DNA of 64,000 nt from Pomacea canaliculata (taxonomy: Eukaryota > Mollusca > Gastropoda > Architaenioglossa > Ampullariidae), in NCBI RefSeq assembly GCF_003073045.1, contig NC_037593.1, positions 14,144,735-14,208,734 of the forward strand, in the 5' to 3' direction. How positions within the stretch are numbered: the stretch's first letter is position 1; every line of letters starts with the position of its first letter. Positions 13,097 to 26,048 of this stretch are shown here, in pieces. The position numbers and the translations under genes were made by a program. Below the pieces are notes generated by a model. The model was given only the letters and a program-made list of their open reading frames with translations. It was not told where the DNA came from and ran no database searches.

Positions 13097-14819
13097 ATGA
13101 ACTCGTCCTCAATGTTCGACTGTGTCAGTGAGGACGAGAGGGTGGATGTCAATCAGGTCATATCCTACGTCGCCTCCAAGTCCTCCGCCTGGCTGAACGC
13201 CAGCAACTGTTCCCTACCTCCCGGGGTCAACTCGCTGGCTGACCTGCGTGACTCCGGGGGCAAGCCGGCTGTCTTCGTGGTCGGCCGTCTCTTCTACGGA
13301 TGGTTACACCCATGGTCCTGCTGGTCGGCCTCATCGGCAACACTCTGTCTCTCTGCGTCTTCGTCTCCAGGAACATGAGGTCCCTCTCGGCTTCCACATA
13401 CTTGGCGGCCCTCTCCACCGCTGACCTTACAGCCCTCGTCTTCTACGTGCTGGTGGAGTGGCTCATCCGGGGACTGCCAGGCATTGCAAGGGGAGGAAGA
13501 AGACAATACCAGCCTGATGGCCACTAATGGGTCGTGCCAGATGGTGATGTACTTGCATTACGTGTCAAGGTTCCTCTCCGCATGGATCGTGGTGGCCTTC
13601 ACCGTCGAAAGGTAGACTGCCAGCTGACTTGATTTATAATATATAATATATTTACTATAATTATATATAATATATAATTAATATAATATATTTATAATAT
13701 AATTTCCCTTTAAGCTTCCCAGAGTATTTCTAACCCTATATTGTGTATGTTTGATTTCCAGGTACATCGGCGTCTGTCATCCGCTCCGGCGCCGCGACAT
13801 CTGCACGACGTCGTCGACGCGGCGCCTGGTGGTGGGGCTGATCGTGGTGTCGTTCCTGGTCAACGTGTACAAGCCGCTGTTGTCGCAGGTGCATCACGTG
13901 CCAGGTGTGGGCATGCTGTGCACCTCCCACCAGGACCACCGCTTCCTAACCTTCGTGCTGGACTCCACCTACGCGGTGATGATCACGTTTGTTCCCTTCG
14001 TCATCATCACCGTCTTCAACCTGCTCATCATCCGCAAGCTCTTACGTCACAACAGGAAACGTCGCAAGGTAGAGATCACATGACCTGTACTGCAGTGCAC
14101 GTGCTTTGTGTGAGGGTGTGGACAGAGAAAAATCGAGAGAGAACGAGTGAACGTAAAAAATGTGTTTGCAGGAATATCTGGAATATCTTGACATACTGAA
14201 GGATGTCATGGTGGGCAGGTAGAAGGATAAAAAAATAATAATAATGAGTAACGAACAGTGAATGATTAGTCTGCGCTTTCGTTTGTTTTGTTGTTAAGCA
14301 AACAATAGAAGGCGGGTGGTGTCAGAAGATAAACAAAAGTAACGAACGCCCACTTTAAATGACTGTTATTGTGTCTCGTTCACGGTTCAAAAGCAGGTGC
14401 GCGTGGTGACAGAGGAAAGCGTCATCCGCCTGGAGTTCACCCTCATCCTCCTCGTCGTTAGCTTCTGCTTCATCGCCCTCAACGTCCCGTACTTCGCCAC
14501 GTGGCTCAAGGTGTTCCTGGCGTCGCACTACATCAGCGTCTCCTCCTTCGCGCGGCCCGCCGACCTCGACTACTTCCGGGGCGTGGCCCTCATCACGCGC
14601 GCCATCTTCTACGTCAACTACTGCATCAACTTCTTCCTGTACTCCATCACGGGGGCCTACTTCCGGCGCGAGCTGCGCATGCTGTTCGTGCTGCGGCAGC
14701 AGAAATACAAGTACGGATCGCAGAAAACCCGCTGCACCCGGCTGGCCTCGTCCAGCACCTCCCAGCTCGCCCGCCCGCCCAGTCAGCAGTCGACTCCTAG
14801 CCCCCAGTCCTGGGTCTAG
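13097..14819 (+). CDS. Class A (rhodopsin-like) peptide-type G-protein-coupled receptor
   Basis: This is a seven-transmembrane plasma-membrane receptor that should signal through heterotrimeric G proteins; the ligand is unknown. Exons are 13097-13611, 13762-14068 and 14397-14819, with GT-AG introns and compatible phases, giving about 414 codons. The N-terminus has glycosylation sequons (NSS, NAS, NCS). Helix 1 holds GN (GLIGNTLSL) and helix 2 holds LSTADL. Helix 3 ends ERYIGV (a DRY variant) across the first intron. Helix 6 has CFIALNVP and helix 7 has NFFLY in place of NPxxY. A basic third loop (RKLLRHNRKRRK) and a Ser/Thr-rich tail are present. The INFFLYS-TG pattern resembles protostome FMRFamide-receptor-like proteins, but subtype is uncertain. 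Exon 1 carries two frame slips, near 13295 and 13490, that cancel. Read literally the frame stops at 13378. A splice acceptor sits at 13095-13096, so the start may follow a 5' UTR intron. Confidence 0.85.
13612..13761 (+). other. GPCR intron 1 with TA-rich tract
   Basis: The intron begins GTAGAC, ends TTTCCAG, and splits the Arg codon of the ERY motif. It contains a dense TATAATATA tract at about 13636-13705, unlike the GC-rich flanking exons. Confidence 0.75.
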
Positions 14820-16530
14820 CTGACCTGAGGTGACCACAGAACGAGGGTACACACTTGTATAGTGGCGCCGCAACAACTCCTTTATTGTTGTGTGTAGCCA
14901 GGCTTGCCCTCGTGCAGCCTTTCCTCCCTCTTCGAATCCCCAGCCTCCCTGCCCCCACTTACTCAACGTCCCTTCCTATTTAATTAACTTTCAGAAATTT
15001 TTTTCTAAGGCAGGGAAGAGAAAGTCAATCACAAAAACGATTTGTAGTTCGGAGGCGATGGTTTAATAGTGGTAATGATTTACGCAGGTGCCGCCAGACA
15101 ACTAAGAGATCGATTCCTGGGTTGGGCAAGCGGAGTAAATACTTTATTAGTCTTTCAGGTTAGTTTTGCTTAAGGCCATTCTAAATTATTGTGTTGGTAA
15201 ATACATTAGCAAGTTTGGACTTTCAAGTTAAAGCTCGGTTGACCAAAGTTCCAATGCCACGTGCATTCAACACAAGACCGTTGGTTGCCTGTGGAAGCCA
15301 CAGAAAAACTTTGCCAAACTTGTTCAAACATTCGACGGTGTTTGCTCGGATGAGAAGTCCTATAAGGCTTTGATTAGCCGGACAAATATATCCAATTTTT
15401 ATTTTTTAAAAACATGAAAATTATTTAAGGACCTTGCTAATCTTGATATTTGGCCGATTTCTGCCTTGTACGTATACACAGACATACGTGGTGTTAATAA
15501 CGGTATATTTGCTAACCCTGTTTCAGCTGTCTGATCCTCTTTTACCCCTCCTTTCCCCACCTCCTTCGACAGAACTAATATTCAGGGCTTATTCCTGCTT
15601 CCTATGTCTATCCCCTTTAGCTCTATCTGTCGAGGAGGAAGTAACCATTGTAAAAGATTTTTGTATAAATTATAAATTTACACATATATATAGAGAGAGG
15701 GGGGAACTTGCTGAGCATTTTGATACTTATAATAAAGTTTAATGAACTTTACAAAAGAATAGCAAGCCCACGAAGAAAGACACAAATGCACATAACACAC
15801 ATACGTACACAAACAAGAACAAGTCAGCAAAAGGTTGGATAGAGATACATGAATAGACAACCGCAAGAAGGCGAAGCCTGAACGCAAAGCATGCCGGGAC
15901 AGATCAGGATTTAATAGAAGGACGGGAAGACATTCCAGAGCCATCAACTGTGTCCGTCACAACAACAGGAGCACTACATTACGTTTATATATATATATGT
16001 CTAGTTGCTTAGGACTGAAGGTACTGTGGATGAGACAGGTGATGAGTTATCTTTCCTGATAGACACAAGCAGTGTATATAATGTATATATAATCTTGTGT
16101 CGTACACACATGCATACAAATTGTAAACTTTTCTCTGTTCCTCAGAGTGGAGACGGCCTTGCTAACACCTCGGCGATACAGAGCCTACTCGTCACAGGTA
16201 GTTAACTCCAGGTATCACGTGCCTGTCCTAGACTGTCAGGTGTCACTCACTCAGGAGTCGAAATTCCACTGATGTCATGACAGTTTATGGTGTGACACTG
16301 TCGAACTGTCGAACTGTAGAAAGGAGACGGAAACGTTTCGTCGTCTGTCTCTTGTGTACTGCGGAGACTTTTTGTTTTCTTGGAGGAGGGGAGGGAACTT
16401 TGAAGGGCAGAACACTCTGGAGACAAAGGTGTAAAGGTGTTTAGTTCTCGAAATTCGTTTGAAGTCTGGCATTCGGTAAATGTCAAGGGCTTGTGCTGGA
16501 GAGGTGCGTGTGCAATGGCTCGGGTACCAG
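14820..16530. other. Spacer without recognisable genes
   Basis: I see no exons. A 203-codon frame at 14355-14966 on the minus strand is antisense to the GC-rich last GPCR exon and is a shadow. Candidate polyadenylation hexamers for the GPCR occur well downstream, for example AATAAA near 15731. Confidence 0.5.
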
Positions 16531-16870
16531 GAATGTGGTTTATTACAACTGTTGAACACAGGATTGCGGTTTATTACAACTGTTGAACACAGGAATGTGG
16601 TTTATTACAACTGTTGAACACAGGATTGCGGTTTATTACAACTGTTGAACGCAAGAATGTGGTTTATTACAACTGTTGAACACAGGAATGCGGTTTATTA
16701 CAACTGTTGAACACAAGAATGTGGTTTATTACAACTGTTGAACACAGGATTGCGGTTTATTACAACTGTTGAACACAGGAATGTGGTTTATTACAACTGT
16801 TGAACACAAGAATGCGGTTTATTACAACTGTTGAACACGGTAATGCGGTTTATTACAAATGTTGAACATC
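16531..16870. repeat. 31-bp minisatellite, about 11 copies
   Basis: The unit begins GGTTTATTACAACTGTTG and continues AACACAGGATTGC. Units start at 16537, 16568, 16599, 16630, 16661, 16692, 16723, 16754, 16785, 16816 and 16847, a perfect 31-bp period. Copies differ mainly at a TGTGG/TGCGG (T/C) position and at CAGG/CAAG. The array decays at its right end (ACAAATG). It has no coding potential and lies in gene-free DNA between the GPCR and the sulfotransferase. Confidence 0.95.
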
Positions 16871-19439
16871 GCGTGTGATGCTGACTAACGGTTTGAGGAT
16901 GTGATGACATGTTTCTCGTCAACAGTTTCTAGCGGGTCATCGCAACAAGTTTATTTTACGAGAAAAGTGTGTGAGGGACACGGAAAAAGAGAAAAAGAGA
17001 ATAAGTCCTGACAAAGGAAAATGTTTTCCTAGTTTGTGTATACATTTATGTCAAAGAAGTGTATGTGTGTGTGAGTGTGCACGCTGTGTGTGTGTTGATG
17101 CTCATGTGTGTCTGACAGCTTAGCATCCAAGACTGCATCTTTTTCATCAAATTTCATTCAAGTTTTCGGTATAAGGCCATACATTTTTTATACCTATTTT
17201 TAGATGTGCATATAAATAACTGATTATGTATGCGCGCCTCAAGAGAGACTGTTAAAGTTGCTTATGTGTTTGTGTGTGTGTGTGTGAGATGAAGTGTGTA
17301 ACATTGATGCCTGTCATGATTTTTGTAACTGTCACACAGCTTATGGAAATACGCCATTGACTTAATGTCATGCGATATGGAATGTTGACTTAAAATTCAG
17401 AGCTGTCCGCTCGTTTTGTGTTTTATACACAACTCGGCCATTTCAGAGGACCATGACAGATTGCCTATTCAGTCAACATGTTTCATTACCCGCTAAGTTT
17501 TCAGTTAAGAACAAACAGGGTTTGAAGTTATTCAACCGTCGCGGTTTCTTTCTTAAGTCGGTCAGGCATAGCTGAGGTTTAGTAGACCTTGCTAATGTCC
17601 CTAGGTAGCGATTTATTAGCGATTATTATTATTGTGTGACTTTCTATTAGGCATGATCATTACACTCATGAACTAGCCTGCTTTCAGCGCTGGACTCAAA
17701 AACAAAACATGAAGGACGGAAGGATAAACTACCGTGCAAGTAATACAAGAGAAACATAGAAAATGCAAAGAGGAATCAGGGAAACACACAGAAAGACCTG
17801 AAAGTCTGCCAAGTTAGTTTTAAAACTTGCATGGAGCATAATTCTGACAAACCAATAATGCCTTGGGCTGACAAAAAGATCTGTGCTTGAACAAAAGTAT
17901 GGACATGACAAGTGTAGATGGCTAAAAAAAAAAATTAAAAACAATAACCGGCACAGGACATGACAGGTGTATACTTGCATATGTATACTTGCAGACTGTA
18001 GTTTAACTCGTGACACAGATCGAGCTGGTCTGTCGACTGGTGGTGATCTGTTGTCACTCTTTGGCGTGCATGTCACCCTCCTCACTCACTGTGATCACCA
18101 CATTACCTACCCAAGCAACTTTGTTACCGTAGTTGTCAATTTGACAAGATCACTAGTCAGTAATTTCGCTCTCATTGAATATAAAAAAGTCCTTTTCTGT
18201 TTTCATAAATAATCGTTTTTCATAAATGCCATTTGACATTGTTCTGACAAGAGAGAAAGTCCGGCTTACACGGTTTTATTTTAAAAATTTGAAACAAAGT
18301 ATTTTGAGAAAGTTTCATAACTAAGTAGAGTTGTCTTATTAGGGTTTAGAATTATAAATTCGTTGTGCAAATGACCAGTAAGTTTTTTTAATATCAGACA
18401 AGTTCAAAGTTGCTAGCAACCTCTTGACAAAACAGGATTCTTTTCTAAAATCCATTTTAACTTCGTTATAAATTTCTCTCAAAAAACCTGTTATTGCCTT
18501 TCTAAGAATGGTCTAAACTCTAACTACTGACACGTGTACAACCTGAGCCACTGTGATGTTTAGGTTTATACCAATGAACTCTGGACTGAGGCCTTTAAAA
18601 AATATCTTGGTCTCTTTGCATGACGAAGATTAAAGCTGTAATGTTCAACTGACTAGAACTCAGATTTCAATAGAAGGTATATTATTGTGAATCAATATAT
18701 AAAAATAATTTTGCACTTGAACATTTATGCGCAAAAGCAATTGCATCTGAATGGATAGTCAGTCTAGAAAAAACTTAAACTCAGCATTGCGAACTTTGTC
18801 AGAAATGTAAAGTACACTCGAGTACATGGACAAACACACAAACATACAAATATACAATCATGCACTCCAGCGTGCATGCTCTGGTTTTAGTTTGGTGCCT
18901 TTGTACATGCGTGTACATACGTTATACATGCGCGCGCATGGAATCAATATCATGTTCATTATTGTTATTCTTTGCACTTCCTGCTCGTTGCATCTCTTGT
19001 ACAGACATCAAGTTTGTTTCTCTTACAGAATGTTTTCGGGAGAAAAAATGCACATTTTAACTATTCATTCCATTGGTCTGTAACCAACTCTTTGTTCAGT
19101 CAGTTTTTAAGCTCTACAAACCATTTATATATGTTTTTGAGTGACAGTCTATACCATATACTCTAAACATATTTTTTGTTGTATTGAAGGCGTGTCCGTA
19201 TCGCACGTGACATCTGTACATCAGATGAATGTTCAGTCAGTTCTCTTCAGACCCACCATCCACGTACTTTGTTTGAATGTTCATTGAAAACACTGTTCTG
19301 TAGCTATGACCGATGCTGCCCCTGCAGTTGTCAATAAAAACAATGAACAGCTGTTGTTTACTATGAACAGTCGTCGTCACTAAACTTGCTGGGTGTGGTG
19401 ATGTTTGGGTGGTGACAGCCCTTCATTTCTTCGTTTTTA

Positions 19440-19535
19440 CAGACTATAGTTGATATACTATTGTTCACAGACTATTGTTGACAGACTGTTGTTGACAAAC
19501 AGACTTTTGTTGACAGACTATTGTTGACAAACTGA
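19440..19535. repeat. Short tandem repeat, about 19-bp unit
   Basis: Degenerate copies of ACAGACTATTGTTGAC follow one another about five times with small indels. Confidence 0.65.
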
Positions 19536-21877
19536 AATCCTGCTGCAGGTGCTGACACTACAGCGAAATGCATCTTATATTCACACATTTCACCTTCTCG
19601 CAAAAACAATTTCAGAATTTCATGCCTGATTGGTTTTAGGAAACGAAGAAGGAAAATTTTAAAAGTTCAAACAAAAATCCATAGCTAATTAAAGTGGTTC
19701 ACCGTCTCTAACGCATGGTAAGAAGACCTTCAACAGGCTGTCTTCTGCTTAACAGTAAAGAACCTCCACAAAACAGAAAGCACAAAGAAATAAAGACTTG
19801 TGAATCTCTGTAAGAAAGCAGTTCTACTCCCTGTACTACACAGTCGTACATCATTTGCATGAGAGATGTTTTCTGTCAAGCAAATCGTTTGACTGTTTGC
19901 CAAGTATACAATTGCCATTCACCTATTACACACCAAAGGTTATTTTGTCCAACGACTTTATAGATAAGTCTGGGCCGCGGTTTTTAACGATCTGACAATT
20001 TCTGACACAAATTTGCAAAAAAGAAATAATTCTCTCATACGATCGGTGTAGTATTAGTAAGTCACGATCTCAGACACATCATTCAGAAATAAAAAGGACT
20101 TGTAGGAAATAACTGGAAATCATTATTACATTTGTACTTAAAACAAAGGCTTATATTTTAAAATGCGAAAATGTTTTAGGAAATGGGAGGACCACAGTAA
20201 TAAAAATTATGAAAGTAAGTTTACAAAATGAAGCCTAAAATAACTAGAAAAAAAACAAGAAACAGAAGAAAAGACAGATAAATAGTAATTACTGAGACCA
20301 GAAATTTAAAATCGTGAAAATACAGCAAATAAAACATTAGTGATAAAAGTAAATAAATAAATTGATAGAAGGAAATAAATACTCACACTTCAGTTTAATA
20401 CATTGAAGCGGGAACTTGGATTCCAAGAGAACCATCATTTCACGAACTAATACACTTCAATAAAAAAAGAAATAATTAAAAATGTGCATGAATAAAGAAA
20501 ATCTGACAGAACAAAGGAGCTAGAAAAACTCAAGATAAAACAAAAGCTACTATTCCACGAGAAAAACTAAGGTCGCAAAATAGAAAATTGTCTTAGGAGA
20601 AGAAAAAAATGAGCGAAGAATGGACAAGGAGGAAAGATAAGAATAAAACTAAGCAGGAGCAGGGAAAAAAGGCAAGCACAGCAGAATTTCCCTCTTTGAT
20701 CATTTGTGTTGATTTAACTCTTTTTTTTCGACTTCGTTTGAAGTAAACTACTTTGCTGAGCCCCTCAGACCACTACCGGTGGTCCTTTCATTGACAAACA
20801 TCCAATGGCGCCTGTGTTCTCGTAAGTCCTCCGTCCTCAGGTGTCTCGCCAAGTGGACCATGTATTGTGCGATCCTGGTGGCTTCAATGGCCGTTCGTTT
20901 TCATACTATAAAATGCAAAGGCTTCTTTTTTCATTTGTATTTACAGGTTGGTTTGGTTTGGTTCTGTTGCACCTTGCATTTTTTCTCCTCTTAAGTTTTT
21001 TTTTCGATCGATTGTCTTTACGTTTTTTTTCTGTTTCTTGTGGAGTTTATTTTAAAGGTTGTCATTTTCCACCATTACATAAATTCTCGATTCTTTTCCT
21101 ACACTCGACCTTGACATCCTTTTCCAGAGCCTTCGTGTTATTTCCGGTCTCTTTGGCCCAGTTTTGAATGGGTTCCGGCCTACTGCTTCTGAATTTCTTT
21201 TATTTGTTGTGTTAGTTCCACCGTCCGCCTTTTGGGCCTTCAGTATGACATTATACTGATAATACAAAGTTGCTAGTATCTACCCTTTGGTGCACAACTC
21301 CAGTAAACCTGGTTTACTGTACAACATACAGATTGTGAAAGCCTAGAGGTTCATCAACAAATTGAAAATTAATGAATACAAAACTGAAGTCTCTTCAACA
21401 GAATCTGAAAAGAAATTAAAATGTGTGTCATTCTTTTTCTTCTTTTACTTTTGCTAGGGTTAACATCTCTCTGTCTCTCTCTCTCTCTCTGTCTCCACCT
21501 TCTCCAGATCATCCAAAATCTTGGTAGTATCATCAAAGCCTGATTGTTTCTTGAATCAATGCAGTCTGTGTCCATCTTCCTTGAGTTTCGTTCGATCAGT
21601 CACTCCGACCCTTACTGCCAGTTCTTGCCACGAAACATCCCATGTCTGCTTGTGTGTGATTTCTGGCTGGATTACTGCCACTCTATTCGTCAATCTCCCT
21701 AACCGTCTGCTGGATGAACTTCAAGAGGGAGAGTAAAAAAGGCGCGAGATAATGCCGCTCGTATTCTCCTTCCAAGGCAGAAAGTGGACCTCGATACACG
21801 CCTCCTCCTCGAGCTCCACTAGCCGTCAGTTCGAACTGACATTGATTACAATCACATCTACAGTGCTGCAGTCCACC

Positions 21878-21935
21878 TGGTGGTGGTGGTTGTGATGGTA
21901 GTGGAGGTGGTGGTTGCGGTGGTGGTGGTTGCCCA
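21878..21935. repeat. GGT-rich simple repeat
   Basis: The tract is built of GGTGGTGGT and related triplets. It creates a proline- or histidine-rich spurious frame on the minus strand. Confidence 0.7.
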
Positions 21936-23595
21936 CTCTTTGCCAAAGACAAAAGATTAGTGACAGATTTTTTGGCCGAGTTTGGAAGTCAACGATTAAA
22001 GAAAATAAGATTAAATAGCAAATTCCATTAATGTAATCAGTTAACAATCAGTTTTTCTCCTACTAATTTACACATAATTATTGTTGCCATGTTTACTTCA
22101 CGTGTGGACTGCCAGCCATTTCACTGTTAGCTGCTTTGTTAAAAAAAGTCATTAGCCGAGCTCTAATCAATACACTCGTCTTCTGCGGGAATTATTTGTA
22201 AAATTTTGTCAACATTTTCTGCTTGCGTGCATGATAGATTTTCTTCGGTTCTTTTGTGGAATCGAACCTAGAATCAATGGAATGAGAGGGTTATATCCGA
22301 ATCGACCTGTACGGTTGCCTTCAGAAAACACCGTGAAAGACGATAGTCTGTCAACAAGGACTAAGGTCCACACGTACACGTGAACTTGTCATAGAAACTT
22401 ATTATCAATACCAAGAGAAATTATTGTGTGTGGCAGTTGCAAGGAAACGGAATGTTTACAGCGCGATGCTGGACTAGATGGCCAGACCCTTCTCGTCCTC
22501 TTCTCGTCCTCTTCTCGTGTTTTCGTGAACCTTTTGGCAAAGCCTAGCTGGTTAAATAAGAAGGGCTGTAAATTGTGCATGGTGAGGAGGACTAAGGGGT
22601 TTTTGGGTACTGCCCTGTAACGTGGATAGAATAGCTTCTATCAGATGTATTCCCGCGGGTAAAAATGAGGGAAGGTCGAAGTACTCCTTCGCGCCGGCAT
22701 TTAGAGGATTTATTATATCCCTCCTCTCGCAAGGAGGATGGGGATGAAGGAGACTTTCCTGCTTTACATGTTAAGAAAGTATCAAGAGCTTCAATTTATT
22801 TGTAATTTATCTTTTGACAGTCTAGTATAGGGGTGGGCAAACGGTGGCTCGTCTGACAAAATGTGACAAAGTGTTTATGTATCATAGAATCACACTCATA
22901 TAAGAACCTAAATCATGAGAGTGTGCACAAGAGAATCGTCAGCAAGGAAGCAGTAGAAACATTGTCAGTAACTACATCACTAGTAGTGATAATATTACAG
23001 CGGGAGACTAGTTGTAGGTGTTGCTGGTGTCGTTGCCATCGTCGTTGCAGTAATCAGTAAATTTCGAAATTATTTATCACTCGGCTCTCATAGGAAGGCT
23101 GTGCGGACCGGTGTTGACACTGTCGACAATAGTCTTTGTCTCCTTCCGTTGACCCTTACCCTGCAGTCACTTCTCTTTCCCCCCACACTACTACCACCAC
23201 CACTCTACTCATCCACTTCATCACAAGTACTGTTGTTGTGGCAGCCTGAACATCCGGGACTGAGGTTTCTACAGGCTCGCAGCATCGCATGACACAGCTT
23301 TTGTGTTTTGTAATCATCGATTAATTATTTTTTTCTTCGATGCCAATGAACGAAGGGCAACAGCCGGTGTGTGTGGTGGACCAGAAGACATTTTGAATTG
23401 AGAACTAATCTTATGCTTGCTTTCTGTCCAATGTCCTCGCTGACTGTCGCGTGTCCAGAGGAAGCTGATTTAGTTACTGACGAAGTCGCTTGATTAATTA
23501 ACCCTCTCGGCGCTGAGGCTTACTTTTTTGTGGTGTACCTCTGACAAGTCCCGATGTCCCGTAGGGACTAGAGATCGACAGCAAGTAAGCGGATC

Positions 23596-26048
23596 ATGAA
23601 TATGCCAAGAAATGCTTTGTCATGGATGGTGGTTGTCATGTGTGTTCTCTGCCTAATGGCCTCTGTCTTCATCTACGGTAAGCTGACTTTTCTTTCTCTC
23701 TCCCTCTCGATGCCCAACTCTGTTTCTGCGTCTTTCTGTCTTATTCTATTGCGGTCTCTTGTGTCTTACACTAAATTGTCTTCTCTTCTCTCTACAACTG
23801 TTTAGTGTGTATAGACGTTTCTTTGGACATTGACAACCAGCAACATGATGATGACGATGATGTCTTCTTGCAGTACAGCACTATATACTCTCGACACCAA
23901 CTAAACATCATTTCCCGCGAGACACAGTTCCGAAGTGCACTTCCCCAGCAGACCTCAAGGTAAGCAAGGCCAGCACGCCTTCCATGCTGAGATCAGGGCG
24001 AGAGGACAATGCAACTGCAACAACGGTTGACTGTTCCCCCCACATGGTGACCAACGGAAGCTACAGTCAACCACAACAACCGCAGCACACACAGGTAGCT
24101 CCACACAAATTCATCCACGAAACATTCCGGAAAATAAAGTCCAGTGGAGGACGGTTTCGTGTAGGCCGTGCAGACAAGCCAGGAGACGATGGATGGTTCT
24201 GGAGTCTGCTGACGTCACCACCTCCTACTGATGTACCCCGTGTTTCACCGAGCATGCTCAAAGCACGGGGTCAGAAGGTCATACTGCTGACCTACGTCCG
24301 CAGTGGGTCGAGTCTAACAGCGGACATCATTGACCACAGCTCGGATGTGTACTACGTCTTCGAGCCTCTCTATAAGCTTGCAGACTACGCGAAGCACGTG
24401 AAGAACTGGTGAGACGATAAACTAATCAAATGTAAACAAATAGCAAAGGCTCACACGGAAAATGCGGCAGTTGGATAAAGGGATTACAAAACATTAGGAG
24501 ATATTTCTTCCATTTCCCTCAGATTCTTGTTTTTGTTTTCGTTGAGAACGAATAGTTTAATCGTTTTTATTTTGTAGAAATGAGGGCTAACTCCTGTTTT
24601 TAAACCAATTTTAGGATTGGAGAATGACTGACGTACAATATTTTCTATCCTATGGACACAAAAATTACATAATCACATGACACCGGCTAACAGGTAGGTC
24701 AATTGTCAGGAAAATATTCTCCTTGTTCCTCCATCTCAATGATGTTTGTATTGCAATCGCAAAATACTTAGACTAAGGTTTCGCTATTTACTTTAAGCTC
24801 TGTCAATACCATTCTACTGGACAGGATACAAAATTTTAGACGAGAACGAGCGATGCCTGTACGTTGGTCAGGTGATCCTGCGTCATCTCCTGTCCTGTGA
24901 CGTCACTCAGCTAGTTGGCGCGTTGTACGAAAACTTTCTTGTACGGAACAAAGAAACCTCGCTAATGGCTCGGTGGGGTGCCATCTTTTTTTCTGCTTTT
25001 TTCTATTCGTCTTTTCTACTATCTTCTTGTTGTTTTCCTTATTTTCTTTCATTCATTTAGTCGTTCATTTTTTATTCAGTAATTTGATCCAAAAATAGTG
25101 ACCCCGATGTATCGTTATATCGGAAATATATAGACCCAAGCACGATGAATAGACAAAGTAATCAAAGGTTCTTCTGTTTCTGATACTTTGAAAAACCATT
25201 ATTCCTTTCATTCTTTTTATTATTTTTTAGGTCTTTCATTTAGTTGTCAAGAGTGCAGCGATACAGTTATTCTTTTTTTCGTCATTTAGATGTCAAAAAT
25301 TTGCCAGCAACTACCCATTCGCTGCAAAGAGTTGCCTTGCCGCAGCGGAGTCAACCTGCAGGTCACATGACACGATTTTGCTGAAGGTCGTTCGGCTTCC
25401 GGTTAGCGGCTTGCAGCCTCTTCTAACCTCGCACCCCGAGTTGAAAATCATCTACCTCGTTCGCGACCCTCGGGCAGCCCTGTGGTCCCGAATCAACGTC
25501 CTCAAGCAGCCACAAAGAGAAACTTTAAAAATTTCGCCCGAGACCTGTGTCTGCGCATGCGTGACGACGCATTAAACGCCCTGTTCCTGCTCAATGCCTC
25601 ATCACAGCGCATCCGGTTCCTGCGCTACGAGGACCTGGCAGCGGACCCCTTGCCGACCTCTGAGCACATCTACCAGTTTCTGAACCTGACGTGGACCGAG
25701 CACATCCAGCATCTCGTGCTCAGGCAAACCAATTTCTCGGCAGGGGGCGCGCAACGGGGATGTGCCCCCCGGCGAACTTTGACACCCGGAAAGGGAGGCC
25801 ACCTGCTACCGTTCACTGTCGTTCGAGCAAGTTCGGAAGCAGCTGCGAGAGCATGGAGAAAGACGATCCCGTGGGACATTGTAGAGGGCGTGCAGGCAGT
25901 CTGTGACCCCGTGATGAGCTTGCTGGGTTACGCCCCTTTGCGGACGCTAGATGAGGTTCGGAATGACACACTGCCGTGCATGGTGAATTTTAAGATGTTG
26001 CACTCCTATAGAACTCTACACCCTGACTTGGGGAGCAGAGATAAATAA
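23596..26048 (+). CDS. Golgi carbohydrate sulfotransferase (CHST1/3-like family)
   Basis: The protein is a predicted type II membrane enzyme that transfers sulfate from PAPS to a hydroxyl of a glycan in the Golgi lumen; the acceptor sugar cannot be told. Exon 1 (23596-23677) encodes a short cytoplasmic tail and a signal anchor (WMVVVMCVLCLMASVFIY). Exon 2 (23874-24408) has a stem with NAT and NGS sequons and then the 5'-phosphosulfate loop TYVRSGSSLTADII with VFEPLYKL. Exon 3 (about 24825-24972) encodes YKILDENERC. Exon 4 (25290-26048) has the 3'-phosphate motif YLVRDPRAALWSR, RFLRYEDLAADP and AWRKTIPWDIV near the end. The exon 2/3 junction is one base out of phase with the only good acceptor, and exon 4 shifts frame between VLKQPQRE and NFARDLC near 25515-25530. 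Conservation on both sides suggests assembly indels or a recent pseudogene. A frame-preserving optional intron (23960-24094) is possible in exon 2. An AATAAA overlaps the stop. Confidence 0.85.

Larger units (their letters stand above)
16871..23595. other. Spacer without recognisable genes, sulfotransferase upstream region
   Basis: No exon was recognised on either strand. The stretch holds GT microsatellites near 17060-17290, a short tandem of ACAGACTATTGTTGAC-like units at about 19440-19535, an AT-rich purine-rich stretch at 20030-20700, a TC run at 21470-21492, a GGT-rich tract at about 21878-21935, and a triple TTCTCGTCCTC repeat at about 22483-22517. Confidence 0.5.

Noticed and set aside
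14355-14966. 203-codon minus-strand frame
   Set aside because: It is antisense to the GC-rich last GPCR exon, with acidic repetitive composition typical of a shadow frame.
16531-16870. Regularly spaced 31-bp repeats resembling a CRISPR array
   Set aside because: Units abut directly with no unique spacers, and the genome is eukaryotic. It is a minisatellite.
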